From Nitrosospira lacus (GTDB taxonomy: Bacteria > Pseudomonadota > Gammaproteobacteria > Burkholderiales > Nitrosomonadaceae): a DNA stretch of 64,000 bases. This document shows positions 55,781 to 64,000 of this stretch, in pieces. The number at the start of each line of letters is the position of its first letter. Position 1 is the stretch's first letter. Position numbers and translations under genes: made by a program. The DNA is taken from positions 1,521,137-1,585,136 of the forward strand of contig NZ_CP021106.3 in NCBI RefSeq assembly GCF_000355765.4. Direction: 5' to 3'. The notes beneath the pieces were generated by a model. That model worked only from the letters and a program-made list of their open reading frames with translations, was not told the DNA's origin and made no database searches.

Positions 55781-56521
55781 ATGTCTAATCTCCGTCTTAT
55801 ATTCGGTTTCCACGCCGTTACCAGCCGTTTGCGGCAGAATCCCGGCAGCATCCGGGAAATTTTTCTTGATTCTGCCCGCCGCGACCAGCGTGCACGTGAT
55901 TTGGCAAAGTTTGCCGAGGTTCAGAATATTCGACTGATCTCCTGCGATCAGACAAGACTTGCGGCGATGGCAGGCAATGCCCGCCATCAGGGCGTGGCGG
56001 CAAATATCGATGCGTCCCGCAGCCATGTGGACATCGAAGATGTGCTCGACACGCTTGTGGAGCCGGCATTGCTTTTAGTATTGGATGGTATCCACGATCC
56101 GCATAATCTGGGTGCTTGCCTGCGAGTAGCGGACGCTTTTGGCGTTCACGCTGTCATTGCGCCAAAAGATCGGGCCGTTGGGCTCACCGCCACCGTGCAC
56201 AAAGTAGCGAGTGGCGCTGCCGACGCTGTACCGTACGTTTCCGTAACCAATCTGGCTCGTACCCTGCGAGAATTGAAGCAGCGCGGTATAACCCTGGTTG
56301 GAGCCGCCGCCGACGCGGACAGCGATCTTAATTCCGCCAGATTGGATGGGCCCATTGCCTGGGTGCTGGGTGCGGAGGGGAAAGGCATGCGCCGGCTTAC
56401 GCGCGAAACCTGTGACCAGCTTGTTTCCATTCCCATGCTGGGCAGCGTGGAAAGCCTGAACGTTTCCGTCAGCGCTGGCATATGCTTGTTTGAGACCCGT
56501 CGGCAGCGGGCAGAACATTAG
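55781..56521 (+). CDS. rlmB: 23S rRNA (guanosine-2251 2'-O)-methyltransferase
   Basis: A 246-residue SPOUT-class methyltransferase with a trefoil knot. The N-terminal substrate domain starts [19 protein letters not shown]; the catalytic part has [54 protein letters not shown] and [14 protein letters not shown], all motifs of the TrmH/RlmB family. It lies directly behind rnr on the same strand, the usual enterobacterial and betaproteobacterial pair. Confidence 0.94.
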   Translation: MSNLRLIFGFHAVTSRLRQNPGSIREIFLDSARRDQRARDLAKFAEVQNIRLISCDQTRLAAMAGNARHQGVAANIDASRSHVDIEDVLDTLVEPALLLVLDGIHDPHNLGACLRVADAFGVHAVIAPKDRAVGLTATVHKVASGAADAVPYVSVTNLARTLRELKQRGITLVGAAADADSDLNSARLDGPIAWVLGAEGKGMRRLTRETCDQLVSIPMLGSVESLNVSVSAGICLFETRRQRAEH

Positions 56522-56788
56522 ACAGGAAAGGAAATTCTTGAATAAATCTCCGTGAAACGCCTGCCGCCGGGCGGGGCCATATTTTGCACCCTTTTTCGGC
56601 CGATAGAACTATCGGTCTTCAGCAGCCGTCAAAAGCGGCGCTCATCGGAATTGCTTTTTTGCTTCGATCCCGTGCCCGCAGGCTGCTGACGTTGAGAGCA
56701 TCGGGGAAAGAAACAGAATTTAAAACCCCGATTAATTTCCGTCCGCGCTACTCTTATTTCAATATATTGTTTCGAATACCTTTACTGA

Positions 56789-56817
56789 TTGATATTTTTG
56801 TTCTGGTTCAGTATAGT
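56789..56817 (+). promoter_or_regulatory. Promoter of the rpsF operon
   Basis: TTGATA at 56789-56794 and TATAGT at 56812-56817 with 17 bases between. It is the best pair in the 361-base gap and places the start about 60 bases before rpsF. Confidence 0.7.
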
Positions 56818-56834
56818 ACCGACCTCTTAACCTT

Positions 56835-56862
56835 GCCCCACCGGGTTCGCATCTCGGGGGGC
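56835..56862 (+). promoter_or_regulatory. S6:S18-binding leader motif (rpsF autoregulation)
   Basis: GCCCC pairs with GGGGC and, after a bulged A, CCG pairs with CGG around the loop GGTTCGCATCT. The ACCG sequence with this bulged stem is the known S6:S18 recognition motif in rpsF leaders, by which excess S6-S18 complex represses the operon. It lies 20 bases before the start codon. Confidence 0.6.
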
Positions 56863-56882
56863 TCTACCCATAAGGAGACTGC

Positions 56883-57260
56883 ATGCGACATTATGAGATC
56901 ATTTTCATTGTCCACCCCGACCAGAGCGAGCAAGTCCCCGCAATGATCGAGCGGTATCGCGGCATAGTAACCGCAAAAAACGGCCGGATTCATCGCCTTG
57001 AAGACTGGGGACGCCGTCAGCTTGCCTATTTGATTCAGAAAGTCCACAAGGCGCACTATGTCCTGATGAATATTGAATGTGATCAGGAAACCCGTGACGA
57101 ACTGGACCATGCGTTCAAGTTCAACGACGCGATACTACGCCATCTAACCATTAAAATGGATGGGCCGGTGACTGCGGCTTCGCCGATGATGCGCGAGGAA
57201 AAAGCAAAGCCGGCAACGCCTGCGGCGGATGAACTCAGGGAAACCACTCTGGTGGCATGA
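56883..57260 (+). CDS. rpsF: 30S ribosomal protein S6
   Basis: A 125-residue S6. [27 protein letters not shown] and [29 protein letters not shown] are the standard S6 blocks, and [12 protein letters not shown] ends the fold. A flexible tail (about 25 residues) follows. AAGGAG lies upstream of the ATG. First gene of rpsF-priB-rpsR-rplI. S6 pairs with S18, encoded two genes later. Confidence 0.96.
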   Translation: MRHYEIIFIVHPDQSEQVPAMIERYRGIVTAKNGRIHRLEDWGRRQLAYLIQKVHKAHYVLMNIECDQETRDELDHAFKFNDAILRHLTIKMDGPVTAASPMMREEKAKPATPAADELRETTLVA

Positions 57261-57277
57261 GGTTTGGATAAGCTGAT

Positions 57278-57574
57278 TTGAATTGCAACCAGACCGTAAT
57301 TTGCGGCAGGATTATCAAAATAGGCGATCTGCGTTATACGCCAGCGGGTGTGCCAGTGGCAGAATTCAGAATCAGCCATATTTCGCGTCAAATCGAAGCG
57401 GGCACGCCGCGCCAGGTAGAATGCGAAATTTCTGCGGTTGCATTGGCACAAATGGCTGAAACCATTTCCAGTATGGCACTGGGTACCAAGGTGAAGTCAA
57501 CCGGTTTTTTGGCTAAAAAGAGCCGGATGAGTTTGCAGTTGGTGTTGCATATAAACAATATAGATCTCATTTAG
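57278..57574 (+). CDS. priB: Primosomal replication protein N (PriB)
   Basis: A 98-residue single-stranded DNA-binding OB-fold protein that helps PriA restart replication. [29 protein letters not shown] and the later [28 protein letters not shown] match PriB. Translation begins at TTG 57278, 17 bases after rpsF; no ATG is available. PriB genes sit between rpsF and rpsR in beta- and gammaproteobacteria, which supports the call. Confidence 0.92.
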   Translation: MNCNQTVICGRIIKIGDLRYTPAGVPVAEFRISHISRQIEAGTPRQVECEISAVALAQMAETISSMALGTKVKSTGFLAKKSRMSLQLVLHINNIDLI

Positions 57575-57593
57575 AGAAACAGGAAAAAGAATT

Positions 57594-57878
57594 ATGGCTC
57601 GTTTTACTACACGACGAAAAGATAGCAAGGATAAGGAAAAGGATAAGAAGGCCAATCGTCCCTTGTTCAAGCGCAGGAAGTTCTGCCGTTTCACCGCGGA
57701 AGGTATTCAGACGGTGGACTATAAGGATATCGAGATATTGAAAGATTTCATCAATGAAAATGGCAGAATCATTCCCGCCCGCATTACCGGCACTAAATCG
57801 CGTTACCAGCGCCAGTTGGGTATTGCCATTGAGCGTGCACGCTTTCTCGCACTGCTTCCTTACACTGATTTGCATTGA
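57594..57878 (+). CDS. rpsR: 30S ribosomal protein S18
   Basis: A 94-residue S18. [43 protein letters not shown] is the core block, with [22 protein letters not shown] after it. The N-terminus is longer and very basic ([17 protein letters not shown]) compared with E. coli's 75 residues. It is the third gene of the S6 operon. An AGGAAAA stretch lies before the ATG. Confidence 0.96.
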   Translation: MARFTTRRKDSKDKEKDKKANRPLFKRRKFCRFTAEGIQTVDYKDIEILKDFINENGRIIPARITGTKSRYQRQLGIAIERARFLALLPYTDLH

Positions 57879-57889
57879 GGGACGACAAT

Positions 57890-58345
57890 ATGCAGATCAT
57901 ACTGATGGAAAAAGTTGTCAACCTCGGCCAGCTGGGTGATGTTGTCAAGGTAAAGAATGGCTATGCGCGAAATTTTCTGATCCCGCAAGGTAAGGCAAAG
58001 CGGGCGACGCCAGCCGCCATTGCGGAGTTCGATGCAAAACGTGCCGAACTGGAAAAAACGCAGGCGGAAGTTCTGGCCGATGCCCAGGCCCGTGCGGCAA
58101 AACTGGACGGATTGATGGTGCAAATCACTCAGAAAGCCGGAGTGGATGGCAAGCTGTTCGGTTCGGTCACCAACGCAGATATCGAGGAAGCGCTCAAGGC
58201 TCAGGGTTTTGAGGTTGAACGGTCCATGATACGCATGCCGCAAGGATCATTAAAGCAGGTAGGTGACCATCCGTTGACTATTGCGTTGCACAGCGATGTA
58301 TTGGCGCATATCGTCGTATCAGTCCTCGGTGAAGCCACTTCCTGA
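57890..58345 (+). CDS. rplI: 50S ribosomal protein L9
   Basis: A 151-residue L9, close to the 149 of E. coli. The N-terminal domain starts [40 protein letters not shown]; the long helix follows, then the C-terminal domain with [24 protein letters not shown]. The start is ATG 57890 after GAGG; five extra in-frame codons upstream overlap rpsR and are unlikely. A terminator follows 27 bases after the stop. Confidence 0.96.
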   Translation: MQIILMEKVVNLGQLGDVVKVKNGYARNFLIPQGKAKRATPAAIAEFDAKRAELEKTQAEVLADAQARAAKLDGLMVQITQKAGVDGKLFGSVTNADIEEALKAQGFEVERSMIRMPQGSLKQVGDHPLTIALHSDVLAHIVVSVLGEATS

Positions 58346-58372
58346 GTGCAAGCAGGCTTTTATCGGGGCAAA

Positions 58373-58400
58373 TAAAAAGGGCTGCTAGCAGCCCTTTTTA
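58373..58400 (+). terminator. Intrinsic terminator of the rpsF-rplI operon
   Basis: AAAAAGGGCTGCT and AGCAGCCCTTTTT form a perfect stem with almost no loop, ending in five T. Separates the ribosomal operon from dnaB. Confidence 0.92.
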
Positions 58401-58537
58401 CATGCCGCCGATGCCCGGCCCGGCCTTCAAAGCCGTCAAAATCTGTCCTCGCCCGGTCATTTTCTGCTTCATTCCTCAAGTCCGGCAGGCTCCTAGTGGT
58501 AGAATCTTTCCAATACCTGTAACGTCATCCGGATTCC

Positions 58538-59926
58538 ATGGCTCAATTCCTCGCCACAGCCACCAACGATCAGTCGCTCGAAACCTACAAAATGCCCCCG
58601 CATTCGGTCGAGGCGGAACAGTCCGTGCTGGGTGGACTGATGCTGGACAATCATGCCTGGGACAAAGTGGCTGACGTCATCACCGAGGATGATTTTTACC
58701 GGCAGGATCATCGCCTTATTTACCGGCATATTTGCAAGCTGGTCGAGCACAGCAAACCGGCGGACGTAGTGACCGTGGCAGAGTCGCTTGAAATGTCGGC
58801 GGAACTGCAAAATGTGGGCGGATTAGCCTATGTTGGCGTGATGGTTCAAAATACGCCGTCCGCAGCCAATATTCGCCGCTATGCGGAAATCGTGCGGGAG
58901 CGGGCGGTAATGCGCAAGCTGGCCCAGGTTGGATCGGCGATTGCCGAATCCTCCTACAATCCCGCCGGGCGGTCCGCCGCGGATTTGCTGGATGAAGCGG
59001 AAGCCAGGGTGTTTGAAATAGCCGAGGCGGGGGCGCGGGGAAAGCAAGGCTTTGTCGATATCCAGCCGCTCCTGAAGCAGGTTGTGGAGCGTATCGAGAC
59101 GCTCTACAATCAGGACAACCCCAGTGATGTGACGGGCGTTGCGACCGGTTTTCATGACCTCGATCAGAAAACCTCGGGTTTCCAGCCTGGTGACCTGATC
59201 ATTGTTGCGGGCAGGCCCTCCATGGGTAAAACCGCATTCTCCCTCAATATAGCTGAACATGTGGCGCTGGAGCTGGGAAAGCCGGTGGCGGTATTCAGCA
59301 TGGAAATGGGGGGAGCACAGCTCGCGATGCGGATGCTGGGTTCCGTGGGGCGCCTGGATCAGCACAAGGTACGCACCGGCCGCTTGCAGGACGAGGATTG
59401 GTCCAAGCTGACCCATGCCTTGGGCAAGCTGAGTGACGCCCCCCTGTTTATCGATGAAAGTGCTGCCCTGAACGCATTGGAACTCAGGGCGCGGGCGCGG
59501 CGGCTTTATCGTCAGCATGGTGAGCTGGGGCTGATTGTGGTGGATTATTTGCAGCTGATGTCCGCCAGCGGCCAAGGTGAGAATCGTGCCACCGAGATTT
59601 CAGAAATCTCCCGTTCTCTGAAAGCGCTGGCAAAAGAACTGCAGGTACCCGTCGTTGCGTTATCGCAATTGAATCGCAGCCTGGAGCAACGTCCGAACAA
59701 GCGTCCGGTCATGTCGGATTTGCGCGAGTCGGGCGCCATCGAGCAGGATGCGGATTTGATTCTGTTTATTTACCGTGATGAAGTCTACAACCCGGACACG
59801 CAGGACAAGGGAATCGCCGAAATCATTATCGGCAAACAGCGCAACGGCCCCATAGGTAAAGTTGATCTCACTTTCCTCGGTGAATACACCCGGTTTGAGA
59901 GTTACGCCAAATCCGGGCATTATTAA
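58538..59926 (+). CDS. dnaB: Replicative DNA helicase DnaB
   Basis: A 462-residue hexameric helicase of the replication fork. The N-terminal domain begins MPPHSVEAEQSVLGGLMLD; the RecA-like part shows Walker A VAGRPSMGKTAFSLNIA, the H2-type LIVVDYLQLM, PVVALSQLNRSLEQRPNKRPVMSDLRESGAIEQDADLI and IAEIIIGKQRNGPIG. No intein insertion at the Walker A site, which is a common place for one. Separated from rplI by a terminator and likely transcribed alone. Confidence 0.96.
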   Translation: MAQFLATATNDQSLETYKMPPHSVEAEQSVLGGLMLDNHAWDKVADVITEDDFYRQDHRLIYRHICKLVEHSKPADVVTVAESLEMSAELQNVGGLAYVGVMVQNTPSAANIRRYAEIVRERAVMRKLAQVGSAIAESSYNPAGRSAADLLDEAEARVFEIAEAGARGKQGFVDIQPLLKQVVERIETLYNQDNPSDVTGVATGFHDLDQKTSGFQPGDLIIVAGRPSMGKTAFSLNIAEHVALELGKPVAVFSMEMGGAQLAMRMLGSVGRLDQHKVRTGRLQDEDWSKLTHALGKLSDAPLFIDESAALNALELRARARRLYRQHGELGLIVVDYLQLMSASGQGENRATEISEISRSLKALAKELQVPVVALSQLNRSLEQRPNKRPVMSDLRESGAIEQDADLILFIYRDEVYNPDTQDKGIAEIIIGKQRNGPIGKVDLTFLGEYTRFESYAKSGHY

Positions 59927-60035
59927 CCATCCAATTCACGACCTCAATGCGCGAATTACCTGCCTGCCGTGCTCCGTAACTTCTGAAAACAGTTGCTTGC
60001 CATCAATCCTGAATCCAGCAGTTGGCTATACCGTC

Positions 60036-61469
60036 CTATAATACTTCCGCCGCATAATCCGCCAACCTTGAACGCTCTCCACGTTGCAAGGTTACATGTC
60101 CGTTGTGATCCCATCCTTTGAATCGATCGACCACGTAGGTCAGTCCAGAGCTTCCCTCGGACAAGTAAGGCGTATCTATTTGCGCGATGTTGCCCAGACA
60201 GACTACCTTGGTGGCGGGGCCGGCCCGAGTAATCAAGGTTTTCATCTGCTTGGGCGTGAGATTCTGCGCTTCATCGATGATCAGAAATTTGTTGATGAAA
60301 GTGCGGCCACGCATGAAATTGAGCGATTTTATCTTGATACGCGAGCGAATCAGGTCGCGTGTGGCGGCGCGCCCCCATTCTCCGGCATCGTTGTCGGTTT
60401 TGTTGAGCACATCCAGATTGTCTTCCAGCGCGCCCATCCACGGCGTCATTTTTTCTTCTTCGGTACCCGGTAGAAAGCCGATGTCCTCGCCCACCGGCAC
60501 GGTGACACGGGTCATGATGATTTCAGAATAAACCTTGTACTCAAGCGTCTGCATCAAACCGGCGGCCAGCGTCAGCAAGGTTTTACCCGTGCCGGCCTGT
60601 CCCAATAGCGTGACAAAATCCACTTCCGGGTTCATCAGCAGATTGAGCGCAAAATTCTGCTCGCGGTTGCGTGCCGTGATGCCCCAGATATTGTTTTTCT
60701 GGTGCGTGTAATCCTTGAGCGTCTGCAGAACCGCAGTCTTGCCGCTACGCTCCTTGACCAGGGCGTAGAATGGCTTGTCATGCTCCAGATAAACAAACTG
60801 GTTGATCAGGAAATGAGTGCAAAGCGGGCCGCTTACGCGATAAAACGTATGTCCGGACTGTTGCCACGATTCCATCTCCTTGCCGTGCCTGTCCCAGAAA
60901 TCCGCCGGGAGTTCCTGAATGCCGGAATAGAGGAGATCGGTATCTTCCAGCACTTTATCGTTGAAGTAATCCTCCGCCGCCAGTCCAAGCGCCCGCGCCT
61001 TGATGCGCATGTTAATGTCTTTGGAGACCAGCGCGACGCTGCGGTTGAGGCAGGTCTCGTGCAAGAATTTAACCACGCCGATGATCTGATTGTCGGCGCT
61101 GCCACTTGCCAGCCGTACTGGCAGAACGCTACTGATTGCCTGGGTCTGGAGGAACAACCGTCCGGTCGCGTTCTTGCTGCCATGCGATTCCAGTGAAATG
61201 CCCTCATCGATATCCGCTATCGCGCTGCTCACGATCTCATCCAGGAAACGGCTTGTCTGACGGGCGTTGCGCGCCACTTCCGACATCCCTTTCTTGTTGT
61301 TGTCGAGTTCTTCGAGCGTCACCATGGGAATATAGATATCGTGCTCCTCGAAGTGGAACAGACTGGTGGGGTCGTGCATCAGTACATTGCTGTCGAGTAC
61401 AAATAGCTTGGGGTGAGCCCGCAAACGTGTGACGGTAGTAATGGGAGAAGCCGATTTTCTGGGGCTCAT
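60036..61469 (-). CDS. PhoH2-type protein: PIN ribonuclease plus PhoH ATPase
   Basis: A 477-residue two-domain protein. Residues about 20-160 form a PIN nuclease domain (KLFVLDSNVLMHDPTSLFHF with first Asp; VALVSKDINMRIKARALGLAAEDY with later Asp). The PhoH half has Walker A LLGQAGTGKTLLTLAAGL and Walker B KFLIIDEAQNLTPKQMKTLITR. Related PhoH2 proteins unwind and cut RNA. The start is ATG 61469 (AGAGGAG upstream), which overlaps the bcp stop by four bases; longer frames lack support. So bcp and this gene form an operon. Confidence 0.9.
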   Translation of the reverse strand: MSPRKSASPITTVTRLRAHPKLFVLDSNVLMHDPTSLFHFEEHDIYIPMVTLEELDNNKKGMSEVARNARQTSRFLDEIVSSAIADIDEGISLESHGSKNATGRLFLQTQAISSVLPVRLASGSADNQIIGVVKFLHETCLNRSVALVSKDINMRIKARALGLAAEDYFNDKVLEDTDLLYSGIQELPADFWDRHGKEMESWQQSGHTFYRVSGPLCTHFLINQFVYLEHDKPFYALVKERSGKTAVLQTLKDYTHQKNNIWGITARNREQNFALNLLMNPEVDFVTLLGQAGTGKTLLTLAAGLMQTLEYKVYSEIIMTRVTVPVGEDIGFLPGTEEEKMTPWMGALEDNLDVLNKTDNDAGEWGRAATRDLIRSRIKIKSLNFMRGRTFINKFLIIDEAQNLTPKQMKTLITRAGPATKVVCLGNIAQIDTPYLSEGSSGLTYVVDRFKGWDHNGHVTLQRGERSRLADYAAEVL

Positions 61470-61936
61470 GGCTCCTCTCTGGACAAGGTTTTCACGAACT
61501 CTAGCACTTCCTGAACATGGCCGGGAACCTTGACCCCCCGCCATTCCCTCCGCAACGTTCCCTTCGCATCCAGTACAAAAGTACTGCGCTCTACGCCGCG
61601 AACCTGCTTGCCATACATATTCTTCATCTTCATGACATCGAACAATTTGCAGACGGCCTCATCGCCGTCGCTTAAAAGCTCGAAAGGAAAATCCATTTTC
61701 GTCTTGAAGCTTTCGTGCGATTTAACGCTGTCGCGCGAGATACCTACAATGTCACAGTCGAGTTTGGTGAATTCGCTGTAAGCGTCACGGAACTGCTGGC
61801 CCTCGGTGGTACAGCCGGGCGTGTCATCCCTGGGGTAAAAATAAATCACCAGGTTCTTCCCGGCGGAATTGGATAGACTGAATACCTTGTTGCCGGTGGA
61901 AGGAAGCTCAAAATCTGGAATGGGCTGAGTTAGCAT
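61466..61936 (-). CDS. bcp: Thioredoxin-dependent peroxiredoxin (BCP type)
   Basis: A 156-residue peroxidase that reduces hydroperoxides. It begins MLTQPIPDFELPSTGNKVFSLSN and has the peroxidatic Cys in YFYPRDDTPGCTTEGQQFRD, with the catalytic Thr and the Arg in RGVERSTFVLD. The extra Cys five residues after the first, present in E. coli Bcp, is absent here, so resolving must use another Cys (two are seen, at LDCDI and AVCKL) or a partner thiol. Its TGA overlaps the ATG of the PhoH2-type gene. Confidence 0.92.
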   Translation of the reverse strand: MLTQPIPDFELPSTGNKVFSLSNSAGKNLVIYFYPRDDTPGCTTEGQQFRDAYSEFTKLDCDIVGISRDSVKSHESFKTKMDFPFELLSDGDEAVCKLFDVMKMKNMYGKQVRGVERSTFVLDAKGTLRREWRGVKVPGHVQEVLEFVKTLSREEP

Positions 61937-62113
61937 GGGAAAAGCCTATTTTGAATGACTCGCAAAAAGATTCGCTTGTAAATTTCTTCATTTTGCATGG
62001 TAACAAAAAGAAGCCATAAAGCAAATCGACCGTTGCGCCAGGAGGGAAAGTGCTTGCAGAGTATCAATAAGGCTGTAGACGATTTTGTGCCGGGAAGGTC
62101 GATTGGGAGTAGA

Positions 62114-62578
62114 CTATCCCGCAGGGCCAAATACTTGACCTCGCGTCGCATCGGCCCAGCAATTGGGGGTTTCAAACAAGCGCACTTGCTCCAGTCTGAG
62201 ATGATTGCCGTAGCTATCCCGGTAGGCCGTGTCAAGTATACGGAACGCGGTGAGCGCGAGATTTTCCGCTGTGGGTGGTACATCCAGCACAACTGTCTTG
62301 TGTCCATCAAGAGATTGAAGAAATTCCATTACTGGCACGTCGTCCGAATAGGCCAGGAATGCGTGATCCCATTTATCTACCAAAACAGCGCTGGCGATAC
62401 GTTTTACTTCCGAATAATCCATCACCATGCCTTGCTCGGCGGCGCCTGCCTCAGTGATAATGTCACCTGACAAGGTAATTTCAATAGCGTAACGATGGCC
62501 GTGCAAGTGGCGGCATTTGCTATTATGGGAAGGTATGCGGTGGCCGGCGTCGAATTCCAGCCTGCGTGTGATTAACAT
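62114..62578 (-). CDS. queD: 6-carboxy-tetrahydropterin synthase (QueD/PTPS family)
   Basis: A 154-residue enzyme of queuosine (or pterin) synthesis. The zinc histidines are in LEFDAGHRIPSHNSKCRHLHGHRYAIEI with the catalytic Cys in between; the later WDHAFLAYSDD and the Glu of RLEQVRLFETPNCWA fit QueD. The start is uncertain: ATG 62578 has no ribosome site, and a TTG at 62611 is in frame and would overlap the divergent radical SAM gene. queC and queE are not in the window. Confidence 0.88.
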   Translation of the reverse strand: MLITRRLEFDAGHRIPSHNSKCRHLHGHRYAIEITLSGDIITEAGAAEQGMVMDYSEVKRIASAVLVDKWDHAFLAYSDDVPVMEFLQSLDGHKTVVLDVPPTAENLALTAFRILDTAYRDSYGNHLRLEQVRLFETPNCWADATRGQVFGPAG

Positions 62579-62594
62579 TACGGAGATTGTAGCA

Positions 62595-63455
62595 TTGGAG
62601 AGCACCTCCAAACTATTGAATATTGCGGATCATAGCCGCGATAGCGCAGGGTTGACCTATATCTATCCGGTTGTATCGCGCCGCGCCGGAGGGGTGTCGG
62701 TGGGTGTCAATCTGAATCCCAACAATGCTTGCAACTGGCGTTGCATTTACTGCCAGGTTCCTGAACTCAAACGCGGGACGGCGCCGGTGATTGACCTGGC
62801 CCGGCTCGAAAATGAGTTACGCGCGTTTCTGCATGAAATTCAATATGGCAATTTCATGCGGGCACAGGTGCCTTTGGGCGCAAGGCGCATCAACGACATT
62901 GCTTTGTCTGGCAACGGCGAACCCACCAGCGCCGAAGAATTTGAGCAGGTGATCGAGTTGATTGGAAGAGTGAAGTGTGACCATGATTTGCCCAGGGATC
63001 TTAAATTGGTGCTGATTACCAATGGCAGCCTGATTGACCGGCCGGGCGTACAGGCGGGCTTGCGCCGGATGGCGGAGCTTAATGGCGAAGTCTGGTTCAA
63101 GCTGGATAGCGTCACGCGCGAAGGAAGGCAGCGCATCAACAATACACGAATGAGCTTGAAGCGGATGCGCGAGAATCTGCAACTGGCCGCATCCCTTTGT
63201 CCTACCTGGCTGCAAACCTGTATATTTCAAATCGATGGCAGGCCACCTTCCAGTGCGGAATCCGACGCCTATCTTGAATTTATAGAGGAACTATTAAGGG
63301 AAGACGTGCCGCTCAAAGGAACCTTGTTATATGGCCTCGCGCGTCCATCCATGCAGCCGGAAGCTCCGCGGCTTACAAGAGTCGATCAGATATGGATGGA
63401 TGCATTTTATACGAAAATTCAGTCGCTCGGCCTCGCCGTTAAGCTCAACCCGTAG
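62595..63455 (+). CDS. Radical SAM protein
   Basis: A 286-residue radical SAM protein. The cluster motif is CNWRCIYC (C-x3-C-x2-C) in VNLNPNNACNWRCIYCQVPELKRG, with the GNGEPTSAEEF glycine-rich SAM block and a late LITNGSLIDRPGVQAGL. It lies head to head with queD. The best start is TTG 62595, eight bases after CGGAGA and right before SKLLNIADHSRDSAGLTYIYP, the usual beginning of this family; longer frames to 62517 overlap queD. Its reaction is not known to me; tRNA or cofactor modification is possible from its neighbour. Confidence 0.82.
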   Translation: MESTSKLLNIADHSRDSAGLTYIYPVVSRRAGGVSVGVNLNPNNACNWRCIYCQVPELKRGTAPVIDLARLENELRAFLHEIQYGNFMRAQVPLGARRINDIALSGNGEPTSAEEFEQVIELIGRVKCDHDLPRDLKLVLITNGSLIDRPGVQAGLRRMAELNGEVWFKLDSVTREGRQRINNTRMSLKRMRENLQLAASLCPTWLQTCIFQIDGRPPSSAESDAYLEFIEELLREDVPLKGTLLYGLARPSMQPEAPRLTRVDQIWMDAFYTKIQSLGLAVKLNP

Positions 63456-63533
63456 CGGTCACACGCTGTCCCGCCAAATGATTCAATCGGACAGGATCAT
63501 GGCCGTCTGGCCGCGACGACCGTTTTACCAGGG

Positions 63534-63818
63534 TTATTTTGATCTGGCGGTTTTTTTCAGGCTCTTGTATAAATCGGGATCCTGGCTTTTCAACAAGGCG
63601 GCCACAATGAGATCATCTTTTCTGATCTTGGCCAGATCGATATGCTCGATATGCACAAGTCGTACGAGTTCTCTCACCGGCCTTGGCATATTTCGCCCGC
63701 TTTCATAACGGGAACCACCACTTTGAGTGACACCTACCTTGCTCCAGAAATCATGCTGATTCAGGCCAAGCTTACGCCGGATATCGCGAGGGTTGGATAT
63801 TTCTTCAAAGAGTTTCAT
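63534..63818 (-). CDS. Small XRE-type helix-turn-helix protein
   Basis: A 94-residue DNA-binding protein. PRDIRRKLGLNQHDFWSKVGVTQSGGSRYESGRNMPRPVRELVRLVHIE is a lambda-repressor-like helix-turn-helix, with the recognition helix at TQSGGSRYESG. The remaining C-terminus is short and basic, with no toxin partner visible beside it. GGAGAG lies nine bases before the ATG. It is convergent with the radical SAM gene. Target genes are unknown; the 182 bases upstream, to the window edge, are AT-rich and likely hold its promoter. Confidence 0.8.
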   Translation of the reverse strand: MKLFEEISNPRDIRRKLGLNQHDFWSKVGVTQSGGSRYESGRNMPRPVRELVRLVHIEHIDLAKIRKDDLIVAALLKSQDPDLYKSLKKTARSK

Positions 63819-64000
63819 AAGGGCAGCTCTCCATAGGTTATGGTATGGGTTATGTTATAGGATTATTGCACATTCATAAATTTAATTTGTTTTCCTGCTC
63901 AATGCAAGTCATAAGTGCATGCTGCTTGACATTGTTCATGGTTGCCTGGTTATCATTATTGCATATGTTTAGTTTTATTTCCGGTAATCGGGTAAAATTC

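Larger units (their letters stand above)
56522..56882. other. Gap of 361 bases holding the S6-operon promoter and leader
   Basis: No gene is called here. It contains the promoter (56789-56817) and the S6:S18-type leader hairpin (56835-56862) of the rpsF operon. The first half shows nothing I can support. Confidence 0.5.

Noticed and set aside
56584-56946. 120-codon frame before and into rpsF
   Set aside because: Overlaps the rpsF promoter, leader hairpin and start codon.
1-64000. CRISPR arrays, insertion sequences, prophage or integrase genes
   Set aside because: No spaced repeats, transposase or phage motifs were found on either strand; the window looks like stable core chromosome.

Overview
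The window is a gene-dense bacterial chromosome segment with about 50 protein genes, one tRNA gene and short intergenic gaps. I see no phage, insertion sequence or CRISPR array. The rpsF-priB-rpsR-rplI-dnaB block, a PEP-CTERM/exosortase-type acyltransferase, an HPF-type protein with a cold-shock domain, many heme/porin-type envelope proteins and moderate-to-high GC fit a betaproteobacterium. An ammonia oxidiser of the Nitrosospira kind is my best guess, but this is inference from gene content and no 16S gene or ammonia mono-oxygenase is present to prove it.

Left part (1-15.9 kb): the tail of a P-type ATPase; NAD salvage (pncA-pncB); a stress/RNA cluster on the minus strand (archease, RtcB RNA ligase, universal stress protein, HPF-cold-shock fusion); family X DNA polymerase; a phosphoribosyltransferase; an AttEFGH-like ABC export cassette; a GFA zinc protein; a VIT/CCC1 carrier and a BASS-type carrier. 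Next (16.4-20.8 kb) come an outer-membrane barrel with one N-terminal heme motif that resembles the Cyc2 fused cytochrome-porins, an MgtA-type Mg2+ ATPase and a small monoheme cytochrome c.

Centre (21.1-30.0 kb): a clear guanidine-I (ykkC) riboswitch precedes a permease, two DUF1989 proteins, a urea-carboxylase-like biotin enzyme and allophanate hydrolase, ending in a strong terminator. The riboswitch indicates that this 'urea carboxylase' operon is a guanidine-degrading operon: carboxylation, deimination by the DUF1989 pair, then allophanate hydrolysis to ammonia and CO2. Around 30-34 kb lies a likely thiol-stress unit: a metaxin-like GST, gshA and an HxlR regulator, with the same operator-like sequence in front of the GST gene and in the gshA/hxlR divergent promoter.

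Right part (34-64 kb): mostly housekeeping (RIO kinase, metG, mrp, dcd, ornithine decarboxylase, folA, thyA, aminopeptidase, aroC, rnr, rlmB, S6-PriB-S18-L9, dnaB, PhoH, Bcp, queD). A 21-codon leader ORF precedes the ornithine decarboxylase. A PstS-like protein, a porin and a GGDEF-EAL receptor form one operon. A 20-bp lux-box-like palindrome lies between tRNA-Leu and the autoinducer-synthase-like acyltransferase.

The main candidates for something new are the decarboxylase leader peptide, the Cyc2-like protein, the lux-box-like site, the HxlR/thiol operators and the PBP-porin-c-di-GMP operon. All functional calls rest on reading motifs by eye; no search was run.
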